Assembly: GCA_030408505.1 (NCBI GenBank)
Contig: JAUHQI010000004.1
Location: 248,001 to 312,000 of the forward strand
Direction: 5' to 3'
Length of the DNA stretch: 64,000 nt
DNA from: Candidatus Sacchlamyda saccharinae
Lineage (GTDB): Bacteria > Chlamydiota > Chlamydiia > Chlamydiales > Rhabdochlamydiaceae
Shown here: positions 48,629 through 57,346 of the stretch, piece after piece
Position numbering within the stretch: the first letter of the stretch is position 1
Layout of the letters: the number at the start of each line of letters is the position of its first letter
Notes under the pieces: model-generated
Database searches by the model: none
What the model was told of the DNA's origin: nothing
Seen by the model: the letters and a program-made list of their open reading frames with translations, nothing else
Translations under genes and position numbers: made by a program

Positions 48629-51600
48629 AGATTTTTATTCGCATTCTTCTATCTGCTTTTATTCTGGTGTTTGGAGCCATCCTTCTGCTGCAAACTCCTT
48701 TTGCCAAATATCAGATCAAAAAGACTCTCATCACAGAAGCCAGCAAGCAGGGAATCGAGCTCTCAATTGAAAAACTCGATGGGAACCTTCCTCTCGACTG
48801 GAAAGCTAAAAATGTCTCGATCACCGCTTTTGATGAAACGGTATCCGTTCAAACCGTAAAGGTGCGTCTTGCCCTTCTTCCCTTGTTTAAAAAGAAGCTC
48901 GAGATCACCCAACTCAAAATGATAGGTGGCAAGTATCACGGAGCTAATTTCGATGGCAATGCAAAGGTACTGATCGATCTTAATGAAGAAAAATCCATAA
49001 AAATTTCTCAGCTTGTTCTCGATGGAGATGATTTAACGCTCCAGCTTGAAGGAAAGGTTCAATCTGATTTTACAATCCAAGAAGGGAGCTTATCTTTTCG
49101 TATTCCAGATGTCTCTCTTTTCACTCCTTTTTTCTCTAGCGGCTCCATCACAGGCTCTGGGAATCTCACCAAATTCACTGCACATTTTGAGGCTTACTCA
49201 GAAGATCTTACCTATTTAGGGACTCCTCTTGAAAAATCAACCTTCCTTCTAGACGGAGAAAGAACCCGAAAAAACTGGAAAGGGGCTTTGGCGTTTGATG
49301 GGGGGCTGAAAGGAATCCCCTTCGATGGAAGTGCTCAGTACCATTTCAGTCCTTCTTGCCGTTTGATTTCAATTGAGGACTTCAAACTGGATGGTCCCGA
49401 CGTGCTCCTCTTCGGAAGGTTGGATGTCGATCCCAGCTTTAAAAGCTTGGAAGGGACTATTTTTGCCAAAGTTCTCGATGTAAAAACTTTTTCCTCCCTG
49501 CTTCCCGATATCGCGCTAAAGGGACAGCTTGGTGCAAAATTTGATTTCCAGTCCTTCTCAGAGTTTCAAGATATCAAATGCCAAATCGAAGCACAGGATT
49601 TGGGGTTAAAAGACTTTTCTTGTGATACTCTCACATTTGAGAGTAGCTTATATGATGTGTTTGGAGATCTGCGCGGAGAATTCTCCTTAGATGCCACTGA
49701 TTTTAATTCTAACGAGATACAGCTTGAAGCTATTCAAGTCCGCTCTATTTTTGAACCTGGAGCTTCGCCTTTTAAACTTTTTGCTAAGGGCAACTGGGAA
49801 GATCCGTTTGTCATCCGTGGCGATGGTTGCTGGCTCAAAAAGGGAGACGGGATCGTTGGCACTCTTGAGAACTTCAATGGGAGCCTCTTTCAAAAAGATA
49901 TTTCCCTAAACGAGTCCTGCTCGATCGAATGGGATCGCAACCATTTCAAGCTCCATAGCCTATCGCTCGATATTGGGGGTGGGCACCTAAGCGGGCGGGT
50001 AGACTTATCAGAGAAAACTTCCCTGATCAAACTCAAAGCAAATGATTTTCCTCTAGAATGTATCCCTATCCCCTATCGACATTTTTCGATGGCTGGTATT
50101 GGCTCTTTTGATATTGATCTCGTCTCATGGGAACAGCACCTTGAAGGGAGCTGTAATATCGCTTTGAAAAGAGCCCTTTTCCTGACCGATGAAAGTGCTG
50201 AGTCTTTAACAACCAAAGGCTCCGTGCAAATCCACCTCAGCGGCAATATGGCGCAAGTACACGCAGAGCTCAAAGCCACTGGCGGGCAATTTGCCCATTT
50301 CTCAGGCACCCTTCCCATTCTCTACCAACATTTCCCCTTCCATATTCACTTAGATGACAAAAAACCCTTCTCCGCTTCTTTTTTGAGTGAAGGTAAACTC
50401 GAAGACCTTTTTAACTTCATTAACATTGGCCACCAGCGGATCGAAGGATGGGTCACCGCAAACCTCTTTCTCTCTAGAACACTAGAGAAGCCTATGCTCC
50501 AGGGGGATTTTTCGCTCTCTGACGGCCTGTATGAAAACTACTTCAGTGGAACCCAACTTAAAAAAATCACTGCAAAAGGCTATGCTGACCGGCAAAACAT
50601 AGTTATTAGCGACCTATACGCTGTCGATGGCAAAGGAGGCAGTGCGAGCTGCCGAGGCAATATCCTCTTGCAATCATTGAAAAAATATCCCTTCAACCTC
50701 GATTGTACTCTGAACGAATTTGAAGCGGTCACTTTCGATACGATTGCAGGGAACTTCAGCGGGAACGTCACCATTAGCGGAGACAAGCAAGGGGCTATCG
50801 CAAAGGGAAAGCTAAAAGTGGATGAAGCCACTTTCCATATTCCCGATACCCTGCCAACAGCACTGCCCGACCTCCCCATCACTTTTGTCAATCCCCCTGA
50901 AACACTGACCCGTAAAAAAAACCTCGCCCCGGCCAGCTCTCCAATTCAGTTAGACCTCGACCTTGAAGTGCCAGGCCGAGCCTACGTAGAAGGCAGAGGT
51001 CTCTCCGCCGAACTCAAAGGAAATCTGCATATCACAGGGAATTTCGCAGATATAATGGCCAAAGGGAATCTCGCCCTAGTCAAAGGCGAATACATCTTTT
51101 CAGGAAAAGTCTTTGGTCTTACACAAGGGGAAGTGATCTTCAACGACTCCCCTACCCCTAGCTCCTATATTTCCCTCACTGGCGAGTGCGATCTTCCAGA
51201 CGTGCTTGTAAGTGTGATCTTGCGCGGCCCGCTTACCTCTCCCAACCTCTCCTTCCAATCAAGCCCACAACTGCCCACAAGCTCTCTCCTATCGCAAATC
51301 CTATTCAATACAGACTTCTCCGAGATTAACGCTGCCCAGGCTTTGCAGCTTGCCCAAACGGTGATCTCCCTCTCCAGCCACTCGGGCCCTGACATCCTCG
51401 AAAAGATCCGCAAGACCCTCGGCATCGACCGGCTCACACTCGTCACCTCAGAAAAAGATCCCGGTAAAACTTCCATCCAAATCGGCAAGTACCTTATGCG
51501 TGGTGTCCTACTCACCCTCTCGCAAGGGGCTGAGAACCGCAATGTCTCTGTTGAAGTCGACCTTAAGAAAGGTGTCCGCCTCCAAGCCGAAATGAATGAG

Positions 51601-51642
51601 GACCAAGGCAAATTCTCCCTCAAGTGGCACCACCACTATTAG
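48625..51642 (+). CDS. tamB: Translocation and assembly module inner-membrane protein
   Basis: About 1005 residues. An N-terminal signal-anchor (FIRILLSAFILVFGAILLLQ) is followed by a very long beta-rich AsmA/TamB-type region, and the C-terminal DUF490 domain ends with GVLLTLSQGAENRNVSVEVD. It spans the periplasm with TamA in the outer membrane and helps assemble outer-membrane proteins or move lipids. I choose the TTG at 48625 because it overlaps the tamA stop (TTGA); a GTG at 48595 is in frame but inside tamA. The order tamA-tamB and the coupling support the call. Confidence 0.88.
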   Translation: MKIFIRILLSAFILVFGAILLLQTPFAKYQIKKTLITEASKQGIELSIEKLDGNLPLDWKAKNVSITAFDETVSVQTVKVRLALLPLFKKKLEITQLKMIGGKYHGANFDGNAKVLIDLNEEKSIKISQLVLDGDDLTLQLEGKVQSDFTIQEGSLSFRIPDVSLFTPFFSSGSITGSGNLTKFTAHFEAYSEDLTYLGTPLEKSTFLLDGERTRKNWKGALAFDGGLKGIPFDGSAQYHFSPSCRLISIEDFKLDGPDVLLFGRLDVDPSFKSLEGTIFAKVLDVKTFSSLLPDIALKGQLGAKFDFQSFSEFQDIKCQIEAQDLGLKDFSCDTLTFESSLYDVFGDLRGEFSLDATDFNSNEIQLEAIQVRSIFEPGASPFKLFAKGNWEDPFVIRGDGCWLKKGDGIVGTLENFNGSLFQKDISLNESCSIEWDRNHFKLHSLSLDIGGGHLSGRVDLSEKTSLIKLKANDFPLECIPIPYRHFSMAGIGSFDIDLVSWEQHLEGSCNIALKRALFLTDESAESLTTKGSVQIHLSGNMAQVHAELKATGGQFAHFSGTLPILYQHFPFHIHLDDKKPFSASFLSEGKLEDLFNFINIGHQRIEGWVTANLFLSRTLEKPMLQGDFSLSDGLYENYFSGTQLKKITAKGYADRQNIVISDLYAVDGKGGSASCRGNILLQSLKKYPFNLDCTLNEFEAVTFDTIAGNFSGNVTISGDKQGAIAKGKLKVDEATFHIPDTLPTALPDLPITFVNPPETLTRKKNLAPASSPIQLDLDLEVPGRAYVEGRGLSAELKGNLHITGNFADIMAKGNLALVKGEYIFSGKVFGLTQGEVIFNDSPTPSSYISLTGECDLPDVLVSVILRGPLTSPNLSFQSSPQLPTSSLLSQILFNTDFSEINAAQALQLAQTVISLSSHSGPDILEKIRKTLGIDRLTLVTSEKDPGKTSIQIGKYLMRGVLLTLSQGAENRNVSVEVDLKKGVRLQAEMNEDQGKFSLKWHHHY

Positions 51643-51740
51643 GAAAAGACTGATCAATCAGTCAGAATTTAGTTATTTCGAATTAGTTGAAGATGAGATT
51701 GCCATCGAGCTCTCGATTGAGCAAGGCAAGGGCTCTGCTA

Positions 51741-51905
51741 AAGGAAGGCTTGATTAATTCGGAATTTCCAGATCCGGAAGGATTTTGAGGAAAAAATCGA
51801 CGCTGGAGTAACAAGCTGACTATTGATAGTCAGCGGTTTACGAAAAGTCGATTTTGGCTCGAAAGACGACGGAGATGGAACAGCCGAATTAATCAGGGCT
51901 TCCCT
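51741..51905. mobile_element. MITE-like palindromic element, copy 2 (165 bp)
   Basis: Terminal inverted repeats of about 22 bases (AAGGAAGGCTTGATTAATTCGG at 51741-51762 against 51884-51905) match with about 4 mismatches. The centre GCTGACTATTGATAGTCAGC (51815-51834) is shared with copy 1, and further arms (AAAATCGAC / GTCGATTTT) extend the hairpin. It lies between tamB and the convergent gene at 51893, whose last few codons are supplied by its right end. The spacer before it (51643-51740) encodes a short frame, SYFELVEDEIAIELSIEQ, which may be a gene remnant. Confidence 0.75.
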
Positions 51906-52426
51906 AAATAGAAAACAGCCTTACTTACCACACTTGGGTTTGTCTTGAAGTATTGATCAAGAAAACTCCTTAAAGAAGACCGGAGCCCTTCTTTGATCGC
52001 CCCCTTTTCATCTTTTATAACAGAGAGCTCTTCCCAAACAATGCCATTGAAATAAGTCATACTGTGAGTTGTTTGCGCAGACGTTCTCGCAGATGTTTCG
52101 AATACGTAAAGTGGAAAAGCATGAATCGGTTTCATTGAAACAAAGAGCCACATTTTGGATGTAGCCATGGCATTGAGTATTTCTTCAGAGGAAGATTTCA
52201 AGACTTTTACAGCTCCCCGAGACCCCAATTCCTCCTTTAAAGTACTTACAAACAACTCATCCTCAGGCAGAGTCACCGCCAAAAATATCGAATCAAACCC
52301 ATTAAAGTTAAAATCTTTCCCCAATTCCGATCGTTGGAACACCTCTTCCCCAAAAGAGTGAGCCGGGATCCAACCAAAAATCAATCCACAGATGGTAAAT
52401 AATACCAATCGCCAATTTTTCTGCAT
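51893..52426 (-). CDS. Exported hypothetical protein, 177 aa
   Basis: A signal peptide (RLVLFTICGLIFGWIPAHSFG) is followed by a soluble alpha/beta-like region (FDSIFLAVTLPEDELFVSTL, GAVKVLKSSSEEILNAM) of unknown family. No catalytic motif is seen. The last codons, LGKP and the stop, come from the MITE end, so the natural C-terminus may have been altered. It overlaps the neighbour at 52381 by 46 bases on the same strand, implying co-transcription. Confidence 0.55.
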   Translation of the reverse strand: MQKNWRLVLFTICGLIFGWIPAHSFGEEVFQRSELGKDFNFNGFDSIFLAVTLPEDELFVSTLKEELGSRGAVKVLKSSSEEILNAMATSKMWLFVSMKPIHAFPLYVFETSARTSAQTTHSMTYFNGIVWEELSVIKDEKGAIKEGLRSSLRSFLDQYFKTNPSVVSKAVFYLGKP

Positions 52427-53049
52427 TCGTTATCCCATTCTTTTAGTTTTAACCATTTTGAGAAAAGAGGTTGCACGCATGCCTTCCAAATACCGCCGGA
52501 TCGGCAGCACTGTTTCGCTTTGAATGAGGCTCCTTCGAGCCCTAACAAAACGCCCGCCTTCCAACTAGTTCGGACTGGTGCAAGAGCTAAAATATCCTTA
52601 GCGAAACTACATGTGCTATCTACTAGCGACAAACAATCATCAATAGGTATTGTTTCAGGGCCTAATATAGGCTTACCATTCGCTAGGATTGGATCGCTAG
52701 CTCCTGTACACTGTAATGATGTTAGTATAGCTACTAGTTCGTCTAGCTCTACCTCAGCCTCTGGATCTCCAAGACAAGCATTAGCAAGAATAGACCCAAA
52801 AAGAATTCTAATCATTCTTAGTTCAGAAGAATCACTATCAATTCTTGACAGAGCCTCTGAAAAGTACTCTCTAGCATCTTGATATCCCCCCTTCAGTAGA
52901 TGAGTTTCAGCTTGATCAATCAAGGAATCAATGTGAACCTCGGCTTGAGTGACTGGGGTGGGATATTGAGTAATTTCAGATCCGTCTTCACAGCTGAATC
53001 CAAAACTCGTAACAAGAAGAAAGCAAATAAGGCTAACTACTCTTTTCAT
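52381..53049 (-). CDS. Exported Cys-containing hypothetical protein with TPR-like helices
   Basis: 222 residues with a signal peptide (MKRVVSLICFLLVTSFGFSC). The central part (AETHLLKGGYQDAREYFSEAL) reads like a TPR unit; cysteines are frequent in the second half (CCRSGGIWKACVQPLF, then NECRKIGDWYY), suggesting disulfides in the periplasm. No function is known to me. It is first of a two-gene unit with the exported protein at 52426 and is divergent from the type III secretion operon. Confidence 0.6.
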   Translation of the reverse strand: MKRVVSLICFLLVTSFGFSCEDGSEITQYPTPVTQAEVHIDSLIDQAETHLLKGGYQDAREYFSEALSRIDSDSSELRMIRILFGSILANACLGDPEAEVELDELVAILTSLQCTGASDPILANGKPILGPETIPIDDCLSLVDSTCSFAKDILALAPVRTSWKAGVLLGLEGASFKAKQCCRSGGIWKACVQPLFSKWLKLKEWDNECRKIGDWYYLPSVD

Positions 53050-53109
53050 AATCCATTAGTATCTCCGCACCTCATCTTTTGAATCAATCCATTATTTACG
53101 CCAGAGTCC

Positions 53110-53138
53110 TTGCTTTTTTTTTCTAAAATTTCTAGAAT
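53110..53138 (+). promoter_or_regulatory. Candidate promoter of the type III translocator operon
   Basis: TTGCTT (53110-53115) and TAGAAT (53133-53138) are 17 bases apart; the -10 matches 5 of 6 and the -35 only 3 of 6 consensus bases. It lies about 30 bases before the ATG at 53170, which has a GGAG Shine-Dalgarno. Confidence 0.4.
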
Positions 53139-53169
53139 CGATGTGCGACCTAAACGATTGGAGTTAATT

Positions 53170-53709
53170 ATGGGAGATTTCGGATATGACCTTGCTGCTG
53201 AATCTGTAGGTCTTTTTGCCGCACATGAAGCACGCGTGTATGAAGTCATCGAAGGGAAAAACAACGAAATAGATGCACTTGTTACCGAGATGGAAGATCT
53301 CGAGCATGTTTTGAGTTTGCTGGCAAAAGCATCTGATAGTTTTAAAACTGACGATCAGCATGTCGTCGAAATAGAAAACGAGGATGTTGAGCGAATTCAG
53401 CGCTTAAGCCAAAACCCCGAACTTCGCCATATTTTTCCTTCGACTAAATTTTCTTGGATGGATGGCGAGATTACCCAAGTAGCCAAAGATCTGAACGAAA
53501 AGTTAAAAGAGCTCTCGTCTGATGATAATTTACAGCGGATGATCACTCAGAGAGTAGAAGGGCCACTGCAACGCAATATCGGGATGAAAACCGAAGAGGT
53601 TATGCACGAGCAACTCGAACTTGGAAAAGCCGTAGAGCTCTTCAACAAGGGACTGCAGCGGATGATCTCATTAACTGAGCGAATCCTCTCTAACATGGCA
53701 AGGCATTGA
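53170..53709 (+). CDS. Coiled-coil protein, first gene of the type III translocator operon
   Basis: 179 residues from the ATG at 53170, which has GGAG six bases upstream. The protein is acidic and helical throughout (LVTEMEDLEHVLSLLAKASD, VAKDLNEKLKELSSDDNLQR, ELGKAVELFNKGLQRMI), with no membrane segment. No family is recognised, but its ATGA overlap with an LcrH/SycD-type chaperone gene and its coiled coils suggest a type III needle, substrate or chaperone component, like other small helical proteins in such operons. The role is inferred from context only. Confidence 0.65.
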   Translation: MGDFGYDLAAESVGLFAAHEARVYEVIEGKNNEIDALVTEMEDLEHVLSLLAKASDSFKTDDQHVVEIENEDVERIQRLSQNPELRHIFPSTKFSWMDGEITQVAKDLNEKLKELSSDDNLQRMITQRVEGPLQRNIGMKTEEVMHEQLELGKAVELFNKGLQRMISLTERILSNMARH

Positions 53710-54134
53710 TGCGTTTTGTAGATACTGTAGCAGAGTTTAAAGAAGAACTTGGTGTGAAAGGCGGCACAGTCTTTTCCCAAAAAGATCTTGAGACGATCTA
53801 CTCGATCGCCTTTGGGAAATACGATCTGGCTGAATATCAACAAGCTGCAGAGCTTTTTACCCACCTACTTTTGCACGATCCATATGACATCCGCTTTTGG
53901 AAAGGACTTGCCTCATCCGAGCAAATGCAAAAGAACTATAAGGCAGCTCTTCATGCGTGGGCAGTCCATTCTCTATTGAGTGGTCATGATCCTGATGGGC
54001 ATTTTCATGCAGCTGAATGTTATCTGTCCCTAGGAGAAAAGGAAGAGGCAAAACGGGCTTTAAAAATCGCAGAAAAGTTTGTTAGTGGTACTCATCAGCG
54101 CTTAGAGCGTTTAAAGGAGCATATCGATGGTTGA
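53706..54134 (+). CDS. lcrH: Type III secretion chaperone, LcrH/SycD type
   Basis: 142 residues of three TPR-like repeats: TIYSIAFGKYDLAEYQQAAE, LLHDPYDIRFWKGLASSEQM, and YKAALHAWAVHSLLSGHDPD with AECYLSLGEKEEAKRALKIA. Length and repeat order match the class II chaperones that hold the two hydrophobic translocators in the cytoplasm. The genes for those translocators follow immediately (8-base overlap). Chlamydiae usually have two such chaperone-translocator sets; which one this is cannot be decided from one window. Confidence 0.87.
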   Translation: MMRFVDTVAEFKEELGVKGGTVFSQKDLETIYSIAFGKYDLAEYQQAAELFTHLLLHDPYDIRFWKGLASSEQMQKNYKAALHAWAVHSLLSGHDPDGHFHAAECYLSLGEKEEAKRALKIAEKFVSGTHQRLERLKEHIDG

Positions 54135-55017
54135 AAGAGTCACACAGATCCCCCCAGTTACTCCTACAAACTCAATATCCTCTTCCACTCCCATTTCAGA
54201 TGGAAGCAATTCATCGCTTGAAGCAGCTGAATTTAAGGAAGTCTACTCCCCTTCCAAGCCTACTTTGACAAGCCCTATCGGAAGGATGCTCGATGGGATT
54301 GTGGGACGGCTAGAACCAACTGTGGACAGATGGAGTCGCTTTAAAGAGAGCTCTATCGAAGCCAAATGCAAAGAGGTGGAAGACCTAAACCGTCAAGAGA
54401 TCGCAAAAATTCAAGAAGCTCAGGACGCAGCTAAAGATGTCACTTTTTGGGGGATCTTAGAAGACATTGGCAACTCCATTATGGGCGCCGTTTCATTTAC
54501 CCTTGGTTTTTCTGCCGTTTCAGCTGGAGCTCCTGTTGTGGGAGGAGCGCTCATCGTCTCCGGCGCACTCTCTGTAGGGAACCTCGCCTTCAAACACATG
54601 CAAGTCTGGGACTACCTCGGCGACCAGATTGCGGGCAAAGACGAGAACCTCAAATATGCAATTAAGAATTATGTGCCCTCAGCTGTCGGACTCACTGCTG
54701 CTGCCATGGGGATTTATGGCAGCTTCTCTGCATGGAGCTATACAGCTCAAGCGGGTACAAGCCTTTTGCAAGGGACAGCGAATATCGCAACGGCCCTCGC
54801 AACATACTCAAGCGGCATGGCCAATTCTGCAATTAAAAATGTCCAAGCCGACCTTAGTTTTTTGCAATCAAATCTCAGTTTAAGTAAACTTTCCATGCAA
54901 GTATGTACAGATGATCTAAGAAACTTTCATGAAAGACAAATGCATACCTTTACAAACGTTGGAAAACTACTAGAAGAAACCGACAATGCCATACAGGTCA
55001 TTCAACAACCCGTTTAG
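54127..55017 (+). CDS. copB: Type III secretion translocator, CopB/YopB-like
   Basis: 296 residues. A Ser/Pro-rich N-terminus is followed by a coiled segment (residues 75-105) and two strongly hydrophobic regions, about 115-150 (IMGAVSFTLGFSAVSAGAPV) and 188-220 (YVPSAVGLTAAAMGIYGS). Two membrane passes with amphipathic flanks are the mark of the YopB/CopB class that forms the host-membrane pore. The order chaperone-CopB-CopD supports the call. Sequence similarity itself is weak, as is common. Confidence 0.75.
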   Translation: MVERVTQIPPVTPTNSISSSTPISDGSNSSLEAAEFKEVYSPSKPTLTSPIGRMLDGIVGRLEPTVDRWSRFKESSIEAKCKEVEDLNRQEIAKIQEAQDAAKDVTFWGILEDIGNSIMGAVSFTLGFSAVSAGAPVVGGALIVSGALSVGNLAFKHMQVWDYLGDQIAGKDENLKYAIKNYVPSAVGLTAAAMGIYGSFSAWSYTAQAGTSLLQGTANIATALATYSSGMANSAIKNVQADLSFLQSNLSLSKLSMQVCTDDLRNFHERQMHTFTNVGKLLEETDNAIQVIQQPV

Positions 55018-55026
55018 GAGGATACT

Positions 55027-55737
55027 ATGAGCTCATCAACTACCGTCGTCACCCCTCAAACACCCCCCAGTATTGCTGCATCAAGACTAGCAGAAGAGGA
55101 TATGTTCCAAAGAATGGAAATGATCCAAAATGCCGTGAATCCCTATCTAGAAGAAATGGGCATTCCTTCTGATCCTCCAAATGTTCTCGATCCAGCACTT
55201 GCTCAAGGTGCACTAGATACACTCAATGAAGTGCGTGCTGAATATGGAGAGCAGCCCATCACCAATGCCTCGATGACCCGTCGCCTACTCGCTCTTTTAA
55301 ACCGTGTCGCTACCGTTGTAGAAAAGCATCTCCTTGGCGAGCGCGATATTGCATTCAATGAAGAAGGTAAAGTCCGCGACGAAACTCTTCCTGAGCTGCA
55401 AAGCTGGACAAGATGGCAAGGAGGAGCCCACATGATGGCCGGCTTCGGAGCCCCTGCTCTTATGATCGCTTCCATGCTCCTTCCAACACAAGCAGGTGAT
55501 GCTTTAAAGCAAATTGCAACAAGTATGGCCAAACCAGCTGCTGACTCCGCAAATAGCTTCATTGAGAGTTGGAAAATGCCTGGCGAGCATGGAAGACAAC
55601 TCTATTTCACAACGCGCGGGGAACGGGATCAAGCAATCCAGATTTACCAGCAGCTTCCTGAAAAAGTGCAGCAGCTTCTTTCCAAGCTTATTGACCAGAT
55701 GATGGCGATGTATAGGGCTACTGGCCAAAGAGGCTAG
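55027..55737 (+). CDS. copD: Type III secretion translocator, CopD/YopD-like
   Basis: 236 residues with one hydrophobic segment at about 137-157 (MMAGFGAPALMIASMLLPT) and helical, amphipathic flanks; residues 175-225 are hydrophilic. A single membrane pass at mid-protein matches the minor translocator (YopD/CopD) that pairs with CopB. It begins 9 bases after the copB stop behind AGGAGG. A perfect 6-bp hairpin follows the stop at 55739-55756, and the mla operon begins beyond it. Confidence 0.68.
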   Translation: MSSSTTVVTPQTPPSIAASRLAEEDMFQRMEMIQNAVNPYLEEMGIPSDPPNVLDPALAQGALDTLNEVRAEYGEQPITNASMTRRLLALLNRVATVVEKHLLGERDIAFNEEGKVRDETLPELQSWTRWQGGAHMMAGFGAPALMIASMLLPTQAGDALKQIATSMAKPAADSANSFIESWKMPGEHGRQLYFTTRGERDQAIQIYQQLPEKVQQLLSKLIDQMMAMYRATGQRG

Positions 55738-55738
55738 A

Positions 55739-55756
55739 CCGATATCTCCGTATCGG
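55739..55756 (+). terminator. Hairpin after copD
   Basis: CCGATA (55739-55744) and TATCGG (55751-55756) pair around a TCTCCG loop immediately past the stop codon. There is no T-run, so it probably marks an mRNA end or attenuates read-through into mlaE rather than acting as a full intrinsic terminator. Confidence 0.3.
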
Positions 55757-55769
55757 GTAGATTGGGGAA

Positions 55770-56603
55770 ATGGAAAAAAGTGAAGAGGTTTTGCCGAAAG
55801 ATGTCGTGATCGAAGATAAGATCCAAAAATTTCGGCTCCACTTTCTCGTCACCATTGGCGAGTATGTTCAGCTCCTCATCGATACCTTCAAAGCCACCCT
55901 TTGGCGCCCCCCAAAATTTCGCGTCATTCTCAAGCAAATGTATAATATCGGCGTCGGCTCCCTTGGCGTTGTCGCGATAACGGGATTATTTACAGGGCTT
56001 GTGTTGGCCGCCCAATCTTTCTATCAACTCTCTAGCCGGGGCTTAAGTGGCGTCACAGGACTCATGGTCAGTAAAGCGATGATCACAGAGCTTGGCCCCA
56101 TATTGACCGCATTTATGGTGACAGGCCGTGTGGGCGCTGCGATGTGCGCAGAACTGGGCACGATGCGCGTGACCGAACAGATCGATGCTCTGCGAAGTAT
56201 GGCCGTCAACCCCAACCGATTTTTAGTTGCCCCGCGGCTGATCTCTGGCATGTTAATGATGCCTCTACTTACCCTTTTCAGTATGGTAATGGGGGTTTTT
56301 GGCGGGTATCTTATCTCTGTTTACTTTTTCCACATGTCCCCAAATGCATACCTCCTTCCAATCCCTAAATCCGTCACCTATTTTGATTTATTCAACGGAT
56401 TTACCAAGGCATTTATTTTTGGTATTCTCATTATGACCATCTCCTGTTTTAAAGGGATGAATACTTCAGGTGGAGCAGAAGGTGTTGGAAAGACAACGAC
56501 AAGTAGCGTTGTGATTTGCTATATCGCTATCCTTTTTAGTAATTTCTTCCTGACAATGGCTCTCAACTCTTTATACAAGGAAATCATGAGGATGCTATCG
56601 TGA
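55770..56603 (+). CDS. mlaE: Phospholipid ABC transporter permease
   Basis: 277 residues with about six helices and the MlaE/YrbE features: GVGSLGVVAITGLFTGLVLA, the coupling region MVTGRVGAAMCAELGTMRVTEQ followed by IDALRSMAVNP, and GVGKTTTSSVV near the C-terminus. It forms the inner-membrane channel of the Mla system that moves phospholipids between the inner and outer membranes. The following gene encodes the ATPase, overlapping as GTGA, and then the MCE protein. Confidence 0.93.
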   Translation: MEKSEEVLPKDVVIEDKIQKFRLHFLVTIGEYVQLLIDTFKATLWRPPKFRVILKQMYNIGVGSLGVVAITGLFTGLVLAAQSFYQLSSRGLSGVTGLMVSKAMITELGPILTAFMVTGRVGAAMCAELGTMRVTEQIDALRSMAVNPNRFLVAPRLISGMLMMPLLTLFSMVMGVFGGYLISVYFFHMSPNAYLLPIPKSVTYFDLFNGFTKAFIFGILIMTISCFKGMNTSGGAEGVGKTTTSSVVICYIAILFSNFFLTMALNSLYKEIMRMLS

Positions 56604-57346
56604 TTTCGATCCGCAATGTCTATAAAAGCTTTAAAAAAGCTAAAATTCTTAGAGGTCTTAGTCTAAATATTGAAGAGGGAGAAACCCTTGTGATCTTGGG
56701 CCCCTCAGGTGTGGGCAAAAGCGTGCTTCTAAAGCACATCATTGGGCTCACAAAGCCCGATCAGGGGGCAATCGATGTGGGTGGTGTCCCCATCACAGAG
56801 CTTTCAGGCCCTAATCTCTTGCGCGCTGTTAAGCAAATGGGGATGCTTTTTCAAGGGGCAGCCCTTTTTGATTCGATGACCATCGCTGAAAATACCGGTT
56901 TTTATCTCACGCAGCATGAAGACCCAGAATCTGAGAAAAAGGCTTCCAAGCAAGAGGTTCGCGATCGGGTGGATGAGGCTCTGAAAATGGTAGGCCTTGA
57001 AGGGACACAGAATAAAATGCCGAGCGAACTTTCTGGTGGTATGCGCAAGCGTGCAGGGCTTGCCAGACTCATTGTCTACCGCCCCAAAGTTCTTCTTTAT
57101 GATGAGCCGACAACAGGCCTCGATCCCATCACCTCCATGCAGATCAATGAGCTGATTGTAAAAACACAGGAAGAACTCAAGGCCACGAGTGTTGTCGTCA
57201 CCCATGACATCTCCTCAGCATTGCATGTGGGAGACCGGCTAGCCCTACTAAGGGAAGGCAAAATTGCCCATGTGGGCGACGCAGAAAGCTTTATTAAAAT
57301 TGACGATCCCATTATTGAGTATTTAAGGAAGTATATAAACAAATGA
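56600..57346 (+). CDS. mlaF: Phospholipid ABC transporter ATPase
   Basis: 248 residues. The Walker A is ILGPSGVGKSVLLKHI, the signature LSGGMRKRAGLARL, and the Walker B LLYDEPTTGLD; QMGMLFQGAALFDSMT is typical of the MlaF branch. The GTG at 56600 overlaps the mlaE stop, so it is the natural start. The product powers MlaE. Confidence 0.93.
   Translation: MISIRNVYKSFKKAKILRGLSLNIEEGETLVILGPSGVGKSVLLKHIIGLTKPDQGAIDVGGVPITELSGPNLLRAVKQMGMLFQGAALFDSMTIAENTGFYLTQHEDPESEKKASKQEVRDRVDEALKMVGLEGTQNKMPSELSGGMRKRAGLARLIVYRPKVLLYDEPTTGLDPITSMQINELIVKTQEELKATSVVVTHDISSALHVGDRLALLREGKIAHVGDAESFIKIDDPIIEYLRKYINK

Noticed and set aside
51663-51753. Short frame between tamB and the MITE as a gene
   Set aside because: About 30 codons with no good start or ribosome-binding site; it may be a remnant and is only mentioned with the MITE.
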